The notes under the pieces: generated by a model
Seen by the model: only the letters and a program-made list of their open reading frames with translations
Told to the model about the DNA's origin: nothing
Databases searched by the model: none
From: an uncultured Thomasclavelia sp.
GTDB lineage: Bacteria; Bacillota_I; Bacilli_A; Erysipelotrichales; Coprobacillaceae
NCBI GenBank assembly: GCA_910588165.1
Contig: CAJUOR010000015.1
Location: forward strand, 1 to 24,992
Reading direction: 5' to 3'
Length of the DNA: 24,992 nt
Program-made: the position numbers and the translations under genes
Shown: piece after piece, positions 6,605 to 14,589 of the stretch
How the letters are laid out: each line of letters starts with the position of its first letter
How positions within the stretch are numbered: the stretch's first letter is position 1

Positions 6605-8461
6605 CTAATAAGTATAGTCATCGGATACTTGAGAATCAATATCCGTGTAATCCACACCCACAACGTAATATACATCCTCTTCTTTCAACAAAGTCACTGT
6701 ACATTTTGACATCAGCTCATCTGTCGGCATTCCATTGGTATTGGAAACATATTGAAGCTTTAAACTTACATCATAACTATCACTGCTCCCTGTTTTTTCA
6801 TATACAAAGTCAGAAGCCCCAACACTTTCAACTGTATAGCTCTCTACTTCAGGTAAACCCTTCTGTCCATAAGTTTCAAGATGTTCATCGAAGTTAACAT
6901 AGTAATAATTTGTCGCATATTTTCCGAAATCTATACGAGCATCAGGTAAAACATAAGTTAATCCACCCACATCTTCCCGTCCGCTTTTGTTTGTCCAAGT
7001 AAAAAAGTCTGCGACAAAATAAGCGGCTACATATTCTTGAATTTTTGCATCATCTTTCGCTTCGATGGCTAATAAAAGATTATCATAAATATCTTCCATT
7101 AAATCTGTTTCTTCATCACTGCGAGGATATGACATGACATCTTCTTTCTGTTGAACCGGTGGTACTTTTCCCGGCTTTTCTTCATTACCTTTCAAAAAGA
7201 AGTAACCAGAAATTACCCCTACCGCAATCGCTAGTGCCACAGTAATAAAAACCATAATATTTTTCTGCTTCTTATTTTTCATGATTAACCTCTCCTTTTC
7301 TATATTGATCAGTGCATCATCGCTTTTTTGCTGAGCTTGCTTTTTCTGTAAAGCTCTTTGTTTCATTCTTGCTCGTTGACCCGAAAAGGCAGGCAACTTA
7401 GTAGAGCGAACCACTATATTTACAATTGCTAATAGCGGTTTATAGTGAATACTGATCATTTCCGTGTACTCGACAAAAATCTCAAACATCAAAAACAAGC
7501 CTAAGAAAATACCTAAACCCAAGTGTTTATTATAAGTGTATAAATAAGCACTCAAGGCAAATAAAATAGTTGTCATGTATAAGATGATGACACTTCTTGT
7601 TTGCCCTAAATCCAACTTAAACATTAAGGTATGATGGAGATGTTCCTTATCAGCCTCACTGAATTTCTTCTTTTTCAATTTTCTTCTTAAAATAGCAATC
7701 ATCGTATCCATAATCGGAATTGCCAACATCACAATAGGAGCACCCAATGTAAAAAACGCCGAGCTTTTATAACCAAAGCCTAATAATGAAATCGCGGAAA
7801 TCATAAAACCGATAAACAGCGCACCGCAATCGCCCATAAAAATCGACGCCGGGTGAAAGTTATAACATAAAAAACCGCAAATAGCTCCCGCCAACAAAAT
7901 AGAAATAGAAGCGATGTCTTGACGCTGAAAAGATACGCTTGTAAAGGCAATCACAACTAACACAATCGTTGAAATACCGGCACAAAGTCCGTCTAAGCCG
8001 TCAATTAGATTGATGGCATTTGTAATACCGATAACCCAAATAAAAGTGACTAAAGTTGCCAGATAATCAAATTGCATATCGGGTAAAAAAGGAATTGAGA
8101 AGCGTTTTAAAGATACATCACCATAAAAAACTAAGATGGTTGTCGCTACAAATTCCGCCAACAATTTAACCTTTGGTGGCAAATCGTAAATATCATCTAA
8201 AAACCCAATACTAAAAACAATAAAGCCACCCACAAGAATCGCATTGATTTGTCTGTCAGCTTTCAAAAAAATAGCCGAACCTATAATAAAAGCTAAATAA
8301 ACAGCCATACCGCCAATTCTAGCGATGCGCCCATGATGAATCGTACGCTGATTTTCTTTTGCCACAATATCCAAAGCAGACGCCGCCTTATTCACAAAAG
8401 GCACTAAAATAGCACTTAGACAAAGGGTTGAAAGATATGACCAAAAAATTTCGATTGTCAT
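6605..8461 (-). CDS. TagO/WecA-type sugar-phosphate transferase fused to an extracellular domain
   Basis: This 618-residue protein has two parts. Residues 1 to about 350 are a polytopic GT4 enzyme that moves HexNAc-1-phosphate onto undecaprenyl phosphate, starting wall polymer synthesis. It shows ARIGG (47-51), FLDDIYDLPPK (87-97), NAINLIDGLDGL (148-159), FMGD (208-211) and HLHH (274-277). The NLIDGLDGL form fits TagO/WecA, not MraY. After a basic, Gln-rich linker (about 360-393) comes M394, a membrane segment (about 402-424) and about 190 residues that should lie outside the cell, unrecognised and NTF2-like in helix/strand rhythm at best. AAGGAGAGG lies just before the M394 codon (7282), so a separate product of 225 residues may also be made. 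The start at 8461 has GGAGGTG. Confidence 0.85.
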   Translation of the reverse strand: MTIEIFWSYLSTLCLSAILVPFVNKAASALDIVAKENQRTIHHGRIARIGGMAVYLAFIIGSAIFLKADRQINAILVGGFIVFSIGFLDDIYDLPPKVKLLAEFVATTILVFYGDVSLKRFSIPFLPDMQFDYLATLVTFIWVIGITNAINLIDGLDGLCAGISTIVLVVIAFTSVSFQRQDIASISILLAGAICGFLCYNFHPASIFMGDCGALFIGFMISAISLLGFGYKSSAFFTLGAPIVMLAIPIMDTMIAILRRKLKKKKFSEADKEHLHHTLMFKLDLGQTRSVIILYMTTILFALSAYLYTYNKHLGLGIFLGLFLMFEIFVEYTEMISIHYKPLLAIVNIVVRSTKLPAFSGQRARMKQRALQKKQAQQKSDDALINIEKERLIMKNKKQKNIMVFITVALAIAVGVISGYFFLKGNEEKPGKVPPVQQKEDVMSYPRSDEETDLMEDIYDNLLLAIEAKDDAKIQEYVAAYFVADFFTWTNKSGREDVGGLTYVLPDARIDFGKYATNYYYVNFDEHLETYGQKGLPEVESYTVESVGASDFVYEKTGSSDSYDVSLKLQYVSNTNGMPTDELMSKCTVTLLKEEDVYYVVGVDYTDIDSQVSDDYTY

Positions 8462-8483
8462 AGCAGCACCTCCACTTTTTCAT

Positions 8484-8511
8484 ATTATATCACATATCAC
8501 TATTCGGTCAA
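8484..8511 (-). promoter_or_regulatory. Sigma-A-type promoter for the TagO-fusion gene
   Basis: -35 TTGACC (8506-8511) and a perfect -10 TATAAT (8484-8489) are 16 bases apart on the minus strand, about 23 bases before the start codon. The gene is thus likely expressed apart from the sporulation genes upstream. Confidence 0.8.
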
Positions 8512-8515
8512 ACAA

Positions 8516-8547
8516 AAAGAGAGTGAACAATTTCTGCTTATTCATTC
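8516..8547 (-). terminator. Weak terminator after spoIIQ
   Basis: GAATGAATAA pairs with TTGTTCACTC (8538-8547 with 8521-8530; one mismatch, one G-U), followed on the minus strand by TCTTTTTG. The stem is AU-rich, so termination may be incomplete. Confidence 0.5.
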
Positions 8548-8560
8548 CCCTTTATGTTTC

Positions 8561-9199
8561 CTACTTAATTTCGGATAATTTTTTATTAAAGTTATTTTCC
8601 GCATCGTATTGAATGCCGTCTTTTTCTAAAACAAAATGGACATGATTACCTAAATCAGCTTCGTAAACATTTTCACCGCTAATACCTATTAAATCACCTT
8701 GTTTAACAGCTTTCCCTGTTTCAACGCTGACTTTAGATAAACTTTGATAAATCAAAAGCCAACCATCTGCACATTCAATAGTTACACATTGTCCAAACAA
8801 AGGATCTGTCTTGACTTCCTTTACCGTTCCGCTAAGACTGGCAAGCACATCGAAATTACCATTCGCTACAGCAAAATCAATGCCTAAGCTAGGACGGTAA
8901 ACACCCTCAAAATAGTCCATAGAAACTTTTTGTCTATCACTATCATCACTTGCATGATAGAAATGGCGTACAACGCTGACACTTTCAGCTACCGGCGATA
9001 ACAGACTTTCTTCGTTTGTTTCTTTTGTATTCACAGGCTTTTCTTCTTTTTCATCTGTGGATACAATTGTAGTAACCGGTTCATTTAAGCCTTCATTTAA
9101 ACTTGTCATAATATTTTCCATGAGCATTAACCCACAGACAAATAAAACCAATGCACTACCAAATAAAATAGGAACACGATACTTGATTAGATTTTTCAT
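8561..9199 (-). CDS. spoIIQ: SpoIIQ-like stage II sporulation protein (LytM/M23 fold)
   Basis: SpoIIQ is made in the forespore and joins with SpoIIIAH of the mother cell to form the channel across the two membranes during engulfment. The 212-residue protein has one N-terminal membrane segment (about 9-30), a Glu/Thr-rich stretch, and a C-terminal M23/LytM domain with GTVKEVKTDPLFGQCVTIE and the final GNHVHF. The first metal motif, normally H-x-G-x-D, reads SLGID, so the first histidine is replaced by serine. That should abolish peptidase activity; I recall the same kind of loss in the B. subtilis protein. GAGGTGA precedes the ATG at 9199; an in-frame ATG at 9247 overlaps the spoIID end and lacks that site. 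It follows spoIID, the conserved sporulation pair. Confidence 0.85.
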   Translation of the reverse strand: MKNLIKYRVPILFGSALVLFVCGLMLMENIMTSLNEGLNEPVTTIVSTDEKEEKPVNTKETNEESLLSPVAESVSVVRHFYHASDDSDRQKVSMDYFEGVYRPSLGIDFAVANGNFDVLASLSGTVKEVKTDPLFGQCVTIECADGWLLIYQSLSKVSVETGKAVKQGDLIGISGENVYEADLGNHVHFVLEKDGIQYDAENNFNKKLSEIK

Positions 9200-9243
9200 T
9201 TTATTCACCTCAAGAACAGTGTTTCCTATTAAAATAAATTTAT

Positions 9244-10161
9244 TCAATTTTCATTGATTTTTTCAATACTTACACCCTGATAATAATGTTTTAGGATCTC
9301 ATCATATTGATATCCCTCACCGGCCATGCCGTTAGCACCATATTGACTCATACCTACACCATGTCCATGACCGACTGTTTTAAAAACATAATTCTCACCA
9401 TCTTTTTCCACATCAAAATCACTACTGGCTAGTCCTAGCTTCTCTCTAATATCACGTCCGCTATAAACAGTCCCGCATACATCTACACTATCCACACGTC
9501 CGCTATCTTTATAACTCAAAATTTTGATTTCAAAAGCCTCAACCCCAAAAAGTGTATTGAGTTCATCTAAGCTAAAGCTTTGAGAACGAAATGTTCCATC
9601 GTAAGCTAAATCCCAGCTTGAGTCAACCGATTTTAAATAAGGAACTTGGGCACTGACAAAATAATCTTCATTATTCTCAGTTTTCCCATTGGAGCTGGAA
9701 AAAAACAAAGCACTGATATATTTTCCGTCATACATCAAAACTTCACCGGCTGTCGCATTCACAGCCTCTTCAATCCTAGCTTCATTAGTGGCAAAATCAG
9801 CACCCCAATTTTCTTTCCGTCTAGCTTCATCATAGTAAACTTGCGAGCTAACCGTATCATCTACTTTAAGATTTCTTGACATTACGAAAGTTCGACTTGC
9901 GACAGCTTGGGCTTTTAAAGCTTCAAGCTCAAAACTAGCCGGCATTTCAGCGCTGACAACACCGACAATATATTCTTCTAAAGGTACTTGATCAATTCTT
10001 TTGTCCTGACGACTGACCTCGACCATGATTTCTTTAGGAGCTTCCTTTTTAGGAGTCGGAATAGTTGTCGATGGTTGAAGATGAGAAAACGATAATACCA
10101 CTAAACTTAATAGCATGACTAAAACTAAAACTTTTAAACCTAATTCTTTCAATAACCTCAC
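9244..10161 (-). CDS. spoIID: SpoIID, stage II sporulation peptidoglycan transglycosylase
   Basis: SpoIID is a membrane-anchored lytic transglycosylase that, with SpoIIP and SpoIIM, thins septal peptidoglycan so that the mother cell can engulf the forespore. The 305-residue protein has an N-terminal anchor (about 8-26), the conserved VPLEEYIVGVVSAEMP block with its catalytic Glu, LKAQAVASRTF, SSNGKTENNEDYF and the C-terminal HGHGVGMSQYGANGMA motif. All key parts are present. It starts with GTG at 10161, overlapping the stop of the DUF1146 gene (GTGA), so translation is coupled. The neighbours (DUF1146 before, spoIIQ after) match the order in Bacillus and clostridia. Confidence 0.93.
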   Translation of the reverse strand: MRLLKELGLKVLVLVMLLSLVVLSFSHLQPSTTIPTPKKEAPKEIMVEVSRQDKRIDQVPLEEYIVGVVSAEMPASFELEALKAQAVASRTFVMSRNLKVDDTVSSQVYYDEARRKENWGADFATNEARIEEAVNATAGEVLMYDGKYISALFFSSSNGKTENNEDYFVSAQVPYLKSVDSSWDLAYDGTFRSQSFSLDELNTLFGVEAFEIKILSYKDSGRVDSVDVCGTVYSGRDIREKLGLASSDFDVEKDGENYVFKTVGHGHGVGMSQYGANGMAGEGYQYDEILKHYYQGVSIEKINEN

Positions 10162-10361
10162 CCTATCTTAATTGATAGGACATCTAAAAACAAGTTGGCA
10201 ACTAAATATGTCAGAGCCATCACGATTACAACGTATAAAACATAAAAATGAGCGACTTTATTCTTAAGAATAAATTTTTCAAAATTCACACATGACAACC
10301 CCACCATGACAGCTACCAGGCTTGCCATATAGGTGCCTAATCTCAATATCTCGTTAATCAT
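10158..10361 (-). CDS. DUF1146 (YwzB-type) small membrane protein
   Basis: This 67-residue protein has two membrane segments (about 8-25 and 38-58) with the pattern SCVNFEKFILKNK between them, typical of the DUF1146/YwzB family. That family lies between the atp genes and spoIID in Bacillus. Its function is unknown. AGGTG lies 6 bases before the ATG at 10361; an in-frame GTG at 10370 is less well placed. It overlaps the esterase gene upstream by 8 bases and spoIID downstream by 4 bases, so the three are probably one transcript. Confidence 0.75.
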   Translation of the reverse strand: MINEILRLGTYMASLVAVMVGLSCVNFEKFILKNKVAHFYVLYVVIVMALTYLVANLFLDVLSIKIG

Positions 10362-11109
10362 TGTGAACACCTAGATACTTAGCAAAGTCCATAACTTGAT
10401 GTTCCCATGTCGCTTCATTATGGCTGCCACCAACAATCATATCAAAGAACACTTTAGCCCCTTTCGCCTCTAAATCTTTGGCCATGTCACAATGATTTTT
10501 CACAATGGCAGCTAGCGATTTTTTTGAACGTGCTTCCTCACTGCCATAGCTCATATAGATTTTAGCACCTTCTAAACAAGAAGCTTGTCGAATTTCTTGT
10601 GTCAACTCATTTATACAAATCATGATAGAGCTTGATAAACAGGCTGCGCCCTGATATATCTTCGGATAAGCAATCAAACCATAAAAAGCCATTAAGCCAC
10701 CCATTGAACTACCACCTAAATAGTTCATACCATTTGTACGATAATGACGATCTACATAATCCTTTAGCTCTGTACTCATCCATTCTAACAGCACATGGCC
10801 TCGCCCATCTAAATCACCTAAATGACTACCATTTAAAACATAAGGACAAAACTCATTTAAACGCTCTTTTCCTTCATGATTGCATTCTAATCCGACGACG
10901 ATAGCTTTAACCTGATGCGCATCAAACTGACTATCAATATGCCAAGCATGACCGTAAGTCGCATCTTCATCTCTATATAAATTATGACCATCAAACATAT
11001 ATAAAACAGGATAATGTTGCCAACTTTCAGCATAATCATCAGGCAAATAGATATGTAACATTCTATCTAAGCCAAAAGGTGTTATATGAATTATTTTCTT
11101 TTCTAACAT
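10354..11109 (-). CDS. Putative esterase, alpha/beta hydrolase (esterase D-like)
   Basis: This 251-residue protein belongs to the PF00756-type esterases. The order is an N-terminal strand pair ending RMLHIYLPDDY, PVLYMFDGHNLY, IVVGLE, the nucleophile elbow LGGSSMGG (Ser in G-x-S-x-G), a strand with MSYGSEEA near the acid residue, and the catalytic-His region GGSHNEATWEHQ. There is no signal peptide from the chosen start, so it is cytoplasmic. GGAGGGG precedes the ATG at 11109; a longer reading starting at 11193 would add a hydrophobic N-terminus but has no ribosome site. Substrate is unknown. It overlaps the DUF1146 gene, which places an unrelated enzyme at the head of the spoIID cluster. Confidence 0.8.
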   Translation of the reverse strand: MLEKKIIHITPFGLDRMLHIYLPDDYAESWQHYPVLYMFDGHNLYRDEDATYGHAWHIDSQFDAHQVKAIVVGLECNHEGKERLNEFCPYVLNGSHLGDLDGRGHVLLEWMSTELKDYVDRHYRTNGMNYLGGSSMGGLMAFYGLIAYPKIYQGAACLSSSIMICINELTQEIRQASCLEGAKIYMSYGSEEARSKKSLAAIVKNHCDMAKDLEAKGAKVFFDMIVGGSHNEATWEHQVMDFAKYLGVHND

Positions 11110-11220
11110 TTTATACCCCTCCATCATTATATTTATTTTATCACAAATCAAAAATAGGCAAAAGTAAAAACCTATCATTATCATTTGAATCAATGTCTAA
11201 TACTTATCATCTTTCTACTT

Positions 11221-11257
11221 CCAAAAACAAAGGAAACCTATCTCCATAGATTTCCTT
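11221..11257 (-). terminator. Intrinsic terminator after the AGCS symporter
   Basis: AAGGAAATCTAT (11246-11257) pairs with ATAGGTTTCCTT (11230-11241) with one G-U type pair, followed on the minus strand by TGTTTTTGG. It lies about 30 bases after the stop at 11286. Confidence 0.8.
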
Positions 11258-11285
11258 ACTTAACCTTTTATAAACCAAATACAAA

Positions 11286-12668
11286 TTATTTTTCATAGAT
11301 GGCTTTAGTAACAATCGGTACCTCTCTTTGATCTTTGGCTTCAATGTCATTGATAAATAAGTCTGTTTCCAAAACAATAACCCTCGACAACAATAATAAA
11401 GCGATAATATTCGGAATCGCCATCAAAGCATTGAGCGTATCGGAAATGTCAAAAACAAGTTGTACCCCATTGACAGCTCCCAAAAATGCGACTACACACC
11501 ATGCAATACGATAATACTTAATCGGCTTATTGCCAAACAAGTAGCTCAAAGCACTTTCCCCATAATAGCACCAACCTAAAATAGTAGAATAAGCAAAGGT
11601 AAAAATGCCGATAATAAGAATAACCTTCCCGACATAAGGAATAGATGAAAACGCCATTAAACATAAAGCATTACCATCTGTCGTTGATTGAAAACCGATA
11701 TTATTTGCCAACATCGAACAAACCAAAACTAAGCCCGTCATCAAACAAACAATCACTGTGTCAAAGAATGGTCCCGTTGAAGCAATTAAAGCTTGTCTAA
11801 CCGAATTTCTTGATTGAGCGGCTGCCGATACAATCGGACTTGACCCCATACCTGCCTCATTTGAAAATAAGCCACGTGCCATACCGTAACGACAAGCTTG
11901 GAGAATTGTAAAGCCTAAGGCTCCCCCTGCTGCTGCTTTAGTGTTAAACGCAGCGCTTATAATCACTTCAACTGCCGGAATAAAGAAAGCACGGTATTGA
12001 ATAAGAATATAGAAACAACCTAAAACATAGAATAAGGACATCAACGGCACAAGATATTCACACGTTTTTGAAATACTTTTAACCCCGCCGACAATGACAA
12101 TAAAGGTCAGAAAAGCAATGATTAAACCGGAAATCCATGGTTCAATATTAAAATTTAAAGTAAACAAGGAAGCAATCGCATTAGACTGAACTGCACAGCC
12201 TATACCAAATGAACAAAAGACAGTTAACCAAGCAAATAAAATGCCCATTTTTTTATAATTTAGACCGTTTTGTAAAATATACATCGCTCCACCGGCATAC
12301 GTGCCATCAGCTTTTTTAACACGATACCTTAAAGCCAACAACGACTCGCCATATTTTGTAGCTATACCGAAGAATCCAATCAGCCACATCCATAAAATTG
12401 AACCCGGTCCACCACAAGCGACAGCTGTTCCTACCCCAATAATATTACCTGTTCCGATAGTTGAAGCTAAAGCTGTTGCCAAAGCACCAAAAGGCGAAAT
12501 GCTCCCGGCTTCCTTGTCATCTTTAGATAGCATCAATTTAATTGCCATCGGAATCTTTCGCTGAATAAATTTAGTTTTCCATGTCAAAAACAAATGACAG
12601 CCAAACAACAGAATAATCATTGGTGGTCCCCATAAATATCCATTAATCCAAGAAATAAAAGCTTCCAT
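11286..12668 (-). CDS. Alanine/glycine:cation symporter family protein (AGCS)
   Basis: AGCS proteins bring alanine or glycine into the cell together with Na+ (or H+). The 460-residue protein is highly hydrophobic with about ten membrane segments. Family signatures are ATALASTIGTGNIIGVGTA with GGPGS, the AKYGE-like ATKYGESLLA, YAGGAMYIL and NEAGMGSSPIVSAAA. GGAGG lies 8 bases before the ATG at 12668. It is a single-gene unit with its own promoter (12698-12726) and terminator. Which amino acid it carries cannot be read from the sequence. Its likely Na+ coupling fits the predicted Na+-type ATP synthase further along. Confidence 0.93.
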   Translation of the reverse strand: MEAFISWINGYLWGPPMIILLFGCHLFLTWKTKFIQRKIPMAIKLMLSKDDKEAGSISPFGALATALASTIGTGNIIGVGTAVACGGPGSILWMWLIGFFGIATKYGESLLALRYRVKKADGTYAGGAMYILQNGLNYKKMGILFAWLTVFCSFGIGCAVQSNAIASLFTLNFNIEPWISGLIIAFLTFIVIVGGVKSISKTCEYLVPLMSLFYVLGCFYILIQYRAFFIPAVEVIISAAFNTKAAAGGALGFTILQACRYGMARGLFSNEAGMGSSPIVSAAAQSRNSVRQALIASTGPFFDTVIVCLMTGLVLVCSMLANNIGFQSTTDGNALCLMAFSSIPYVGKVILIIGIFTFAYSTILGWCYYGESALSYLFGNKPIKYYRIAWCVVAFLGAVNGVQLVFDISDTLNALMAIPNIIALLLLSRVIVLETDLFINDIEAKDQREVPIVTKAIYEK

Positions 12669-12697
12669 ACAAAACCTCCATAAAATAATATATGTAT

Positions 12698-12726
12698 ATC
12701 ATAAAGAAAAATGTATCCAAAAGCAA
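12698..12726 (-). promoter_or_regulatory. Sigma-A-type promoter for the AGCS symporter
   Basis: -35 TTGCTT (12721-12726) and -10 TATGAT (12698-12703) are 17 bases apart on the minus strand, about 30 bases before the start codon. Confidence 0.7.
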
Positions 12727-12791
12727 TATTTAATTGTTATTTTTTGTACAAATCACATATTTTTTAAATAAACTTTTTAAAGAATACAAAT

Positions 12792-12824
12792 TCATTTTAA
12801 CTTATCCTTAATAGATAGCCACAT
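12792..12824 (-). CDS. Possible 10-residue leader peptide upstream of the symporter
   Basis: A strong CGGAGGAATATA site precedes an ATG at 12824, giving MWLSIKDKLK and a stop. It stands between the antiporter terminator and the symporter promoter, about 120 bases upstream of the symporter start. No attenuator hairpin follows, so a regulatory role is not supported; a chance match or a relic is as likely. Confidence 0.2.
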   Translation of the reverse strand: MWLSIKDKLK

Positions 12825-12882
12825 TATATTCCTCCGAAAATGCCTTTTGTGTTTAATTCTTTCATCAATTATCAACATAGAA

Positions 12883-12912
12883 ATAAAAAAATCACTCCTA
12901 AAGGAGCAATTT
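12883..12912 (-). terminator. Intrinsic terminator after the antiporter gene
   Basis: AAATTGCTCC (12903-12912) pairs with GGAGTGATTT (12889-12898) with two G-U pairs and a TAAA-type loop. On the minus strand a run of T follows. It lies directly after the stop at 12916. Confidence 0.8.
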
Positions 12913-12915
12913 CTT

Positions 12916-14085
12916 TTATTGGATTTCATTGGCTTTTTTAAGTGCTAATTTAGTAGCCACAGGTCCAATCAATTCATAAATGACTGTGCCACATAAAACA
13001 ATAGTTCTGATTTGCGGTCCATATTCCGGCACAACAGTCATTGCCGTTGTCGCTAAACCAATAGCTACCCCCGCTTGCGGAATTAAAGTAAAGCCCAAAT
13101 ATTTTTGGACATTCTTTTCAACCTTACAAATCACACCACCTAAATATGCCCCGAAAGCTTTACCGATGACCCTAAAGATGACATAAATTAAACCGATTGT
13201 ACCTACACTTTGAATGATGGCAATATTTAAGTCCGCACCACTTAAAAAGAAAAATAACATAAAGATAGGGGCACTGATACGGTCTGTCAATTCAAAAACT
13301 TTTTCATAGACATCACTTAAATTGACATAAACCGCAGACATCATCATACAGCAAAGTAAGTTAGAAATGTTTAGGACTTGACAAATCCCCAAACAGCTAA
13401 ATACCATGGCAATCGCCACCGCTAGACGATTATCTCTCGAATGAAATATTTTAGTTAACCATGAGAAAATAATACCTAAGATAGCACCAATACCAAATGC
13501 CAATAAAATTTCAATAATCGGTGTTCCTAAAGAAGCAAGTAATGAACTGCTATTAGGATTTTGAATGGATTTAGCTATAGCGATACTTAATCCAAAAGCA
13601 ATTAAGGCAAACGCATCATCAATGGCTACTACCGGTAACAATGTGCTCGTTACCGGTCCTTTCGCCTTATATTGACGCACAACCATCAATGTAGCCGCGG
13701 GAGCTGTAGCTGCTGCAATCGCTCCTAAACATAGTGAAAACGACACATCGTGACCTGTTATGATTAAAACCGTATCGACAACTAAAACCGCACCGAAAGC
13801 TTCTAATAGAGCGATAACTACCGGAGCTTTACCGACTTTTTTTAAATAGGCAACTTTAAATTCAGCACCGATGGATAAAGCGATAAACCCAAGTGCAACA
13901 TCTGATACAATCGATAATTGCTCAACCATTTCCAAAGGGATAACCTTTAGACAATAAGGTCCCATAATTAAACCTATAATCAAATAGCCTGTCACATTCG
14001 GAAGCTTAACAAATTTAACTAATCTTGTTGCCAGCAAGGATAATAGAAGACATAACGCAATGGTTTCAAATAAATTTATTTGCAT
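12916..14085 (-). CDS. CPA2-type cation:proton antiporter
   Basis: This 389-residue membrane protein has about 11-12 hydrophobic segments and belongs to the monovalent cation:proton antiporter-2 family (KefB/NapA-like). Marks are LPNVTGYLIIGLIMGPY at about 28-45, ALGFIALSIGAEF, the broken-helix region LGAIAAATAPAATLMVVRQYKAKGP, and LPVVAIDDAFALIAFG, whose Asp pair probably binds the ion. It has no C-terminal TrkA-N nucleotide domain, unlike KefB/KefC. It begins inside the end of the PII-like gene (10-base overlap) with no strong ribosome site, so it depends on translational coupling. The ion (Na+ or K+) cannot be decided from sequence; control by the PII-like partner is inferred. Confidence 0.88.
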   Translation of the reverse strand: MQINLFETIALCLLLSLLATRLVKFVKLPNVTGYLIIGLIMGPYCLKVIPLEMVEQLSIVSDVALGFIALSIGAEFKVAYLKKVGKAPVVIALLEAFGAVLVVDTVLIITGHDVSFSLCLGAIAAATAPAATLMVVRQYKAKGPVTSTLLPVVAIDDAFALIAFGLSIAIAKSIQNPNSSSLLASLGTPIIEILLAFGIGAILGIIFSWLTKIFHSRDNRLAVAIAMVFSCLGICQVLNISNLLCCMMMSAVYVNLSDVYEKVFELTDRISAPIFMLFFFLSGADLNIAIIQSVGTIGLIYVIFRVIGKAFGAYLGGVICKVEKNVQKYLGFTLIPQAGVAIGLATTAMTVVPEYGPQIRTIVLCGTVIYELIGPVATKLALKKANEIQ

Positions 14086-14426
14086 TCGTCACTCATCAAC
14101 CCTTCACAATAATAAACAGGAACACTTAACATAATGCCGGTATTTGGCTTAGATAAGTCCCCGACAACACTTTTAATCACATTTGTTGTCTTAACAATTT
14201 GATCGTCTTTAACAGCCATAAGTAAGATTTTTGTCTGTTGCTTATTGTTTGTAGACATCATCGCTCTTAATGCGCCAAACATAGGCAAATCTTCCATCTC
14301 CGCTAAAGCTTCACCCATACCATGCCCATCTATGATGGTACAGCCATTCAAGTTGTTTTCGGCAAGTTTTCTTAATAAATCTTCAATTAACCCAACTTGT
14401 TTCAAAATTAAAATTAGTAATTGCAT
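14076..14426 (-). CDS. PII-like signalling protein paired with the antiporter
   Basis: This 116-residue protein has the ferredoxin-like beta-alpha-beta pattern of PII trimers: LLILILKQVGLIEDLLRKLAENNLNGCTIID, then GHGMGEAL, then KILLMAVKDDQI, TTNVIKSVVGDLSKPNTGIMLSVPV. The C-terminal GDL-PNTGI block and the spacing match small PII-like proteins that bind nucleotides. The usual GlnB/GlnK T-loop with its Tyr modification site is absent, so it is not a nitrogen-type PII. AAGGAGATACA precedes the ATG, and a good promoter stands at 14451-14478. Its overlap with the antiporter gene implies that it senses a nucleotide or ion state and gates that transporter; this is inferred from context and family habit. 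Confidence 0.75.
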   Translation of the reverse strand: MQLLILILKQVGLIEDLLRKLAENNLNGCTIIDGHGMGEALAEMEDLPMFGALRAMMSTNNKQQTKILLMAVKDDQIVKTTNVIKSVVGDLSKPNTGIMLSVPVYYCEGLMSDECK

Positions 14427-14450
14427 TGTATCTCCTTCTTTCCGTTGTCT

Positions 14451-14478
14451 ATTATACTCTCTTTTTTAATACTTTCAA
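14451..14478 (-). promoter_or_regulatory. Sigma-A-type promoter for the PII-like/antiporter operon
   Basis: -35 TTGAAA (14473-14478) and a perfect -10 TATAAT (14451-14456) are 16 bases apart on the minus strand, about 25 bases before the start codon. Confidence 0.8.
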
Positions 14479-14500
14479 TTATATTTTTCTTTATTTTTAT

Positions 14501-14551
14501 GGTAAAAAGCTTCGCTTCATTTTACCCTTCTTAATTCTTTTTCAGAATTAA
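14501..14551. repeat. Two small inverted repeats between atpC and the PII-like gene
   Basis: GGTAAAA (14501-14507) pairs with TTTTACC (14520-14526) with an inner AGC/GCT stem. TTAATTC (14531-14537) pairs with GAATTAA (14545-14551). They lie between the atp terminator and the next promoter and may add to termination. Confidence 0.5.
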
Positions 14552-14583
14552 AACAAAAGCCAACCTTATGACAAGATTGGCTT
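14551..14583 (-). terminator. Terminator of the atp operon
   Basis: AAGCCAATCTT (14573-14583) pairs with AAGGTTGGCTT (14557-14567), with one G-U type pair and a 5-base loop, followed on the minus strand by TTGTTTT. It starts 7 bases from the atpC stop. Confidence 0.85.
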
Positions 14584-14589
14584 ATTATA

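Noticed and set aside
6475..6897. A plus-strand reading frame of 140 codons
   Set aside because: It lies mostly opposite the extracellular part of the TagO-fusion gene, covers that gene's terminator, has no ribosome site, and its translation is low-complexity with no family motif.
11155..11180. Hairpin ATAGG/CCTAT with a T-run upstream of the esterase
   Set aside because: The arms are only 5-6 bases with a 12-base loop; the stronger symporter terminator lies just upstream, so no separate role is claimed.
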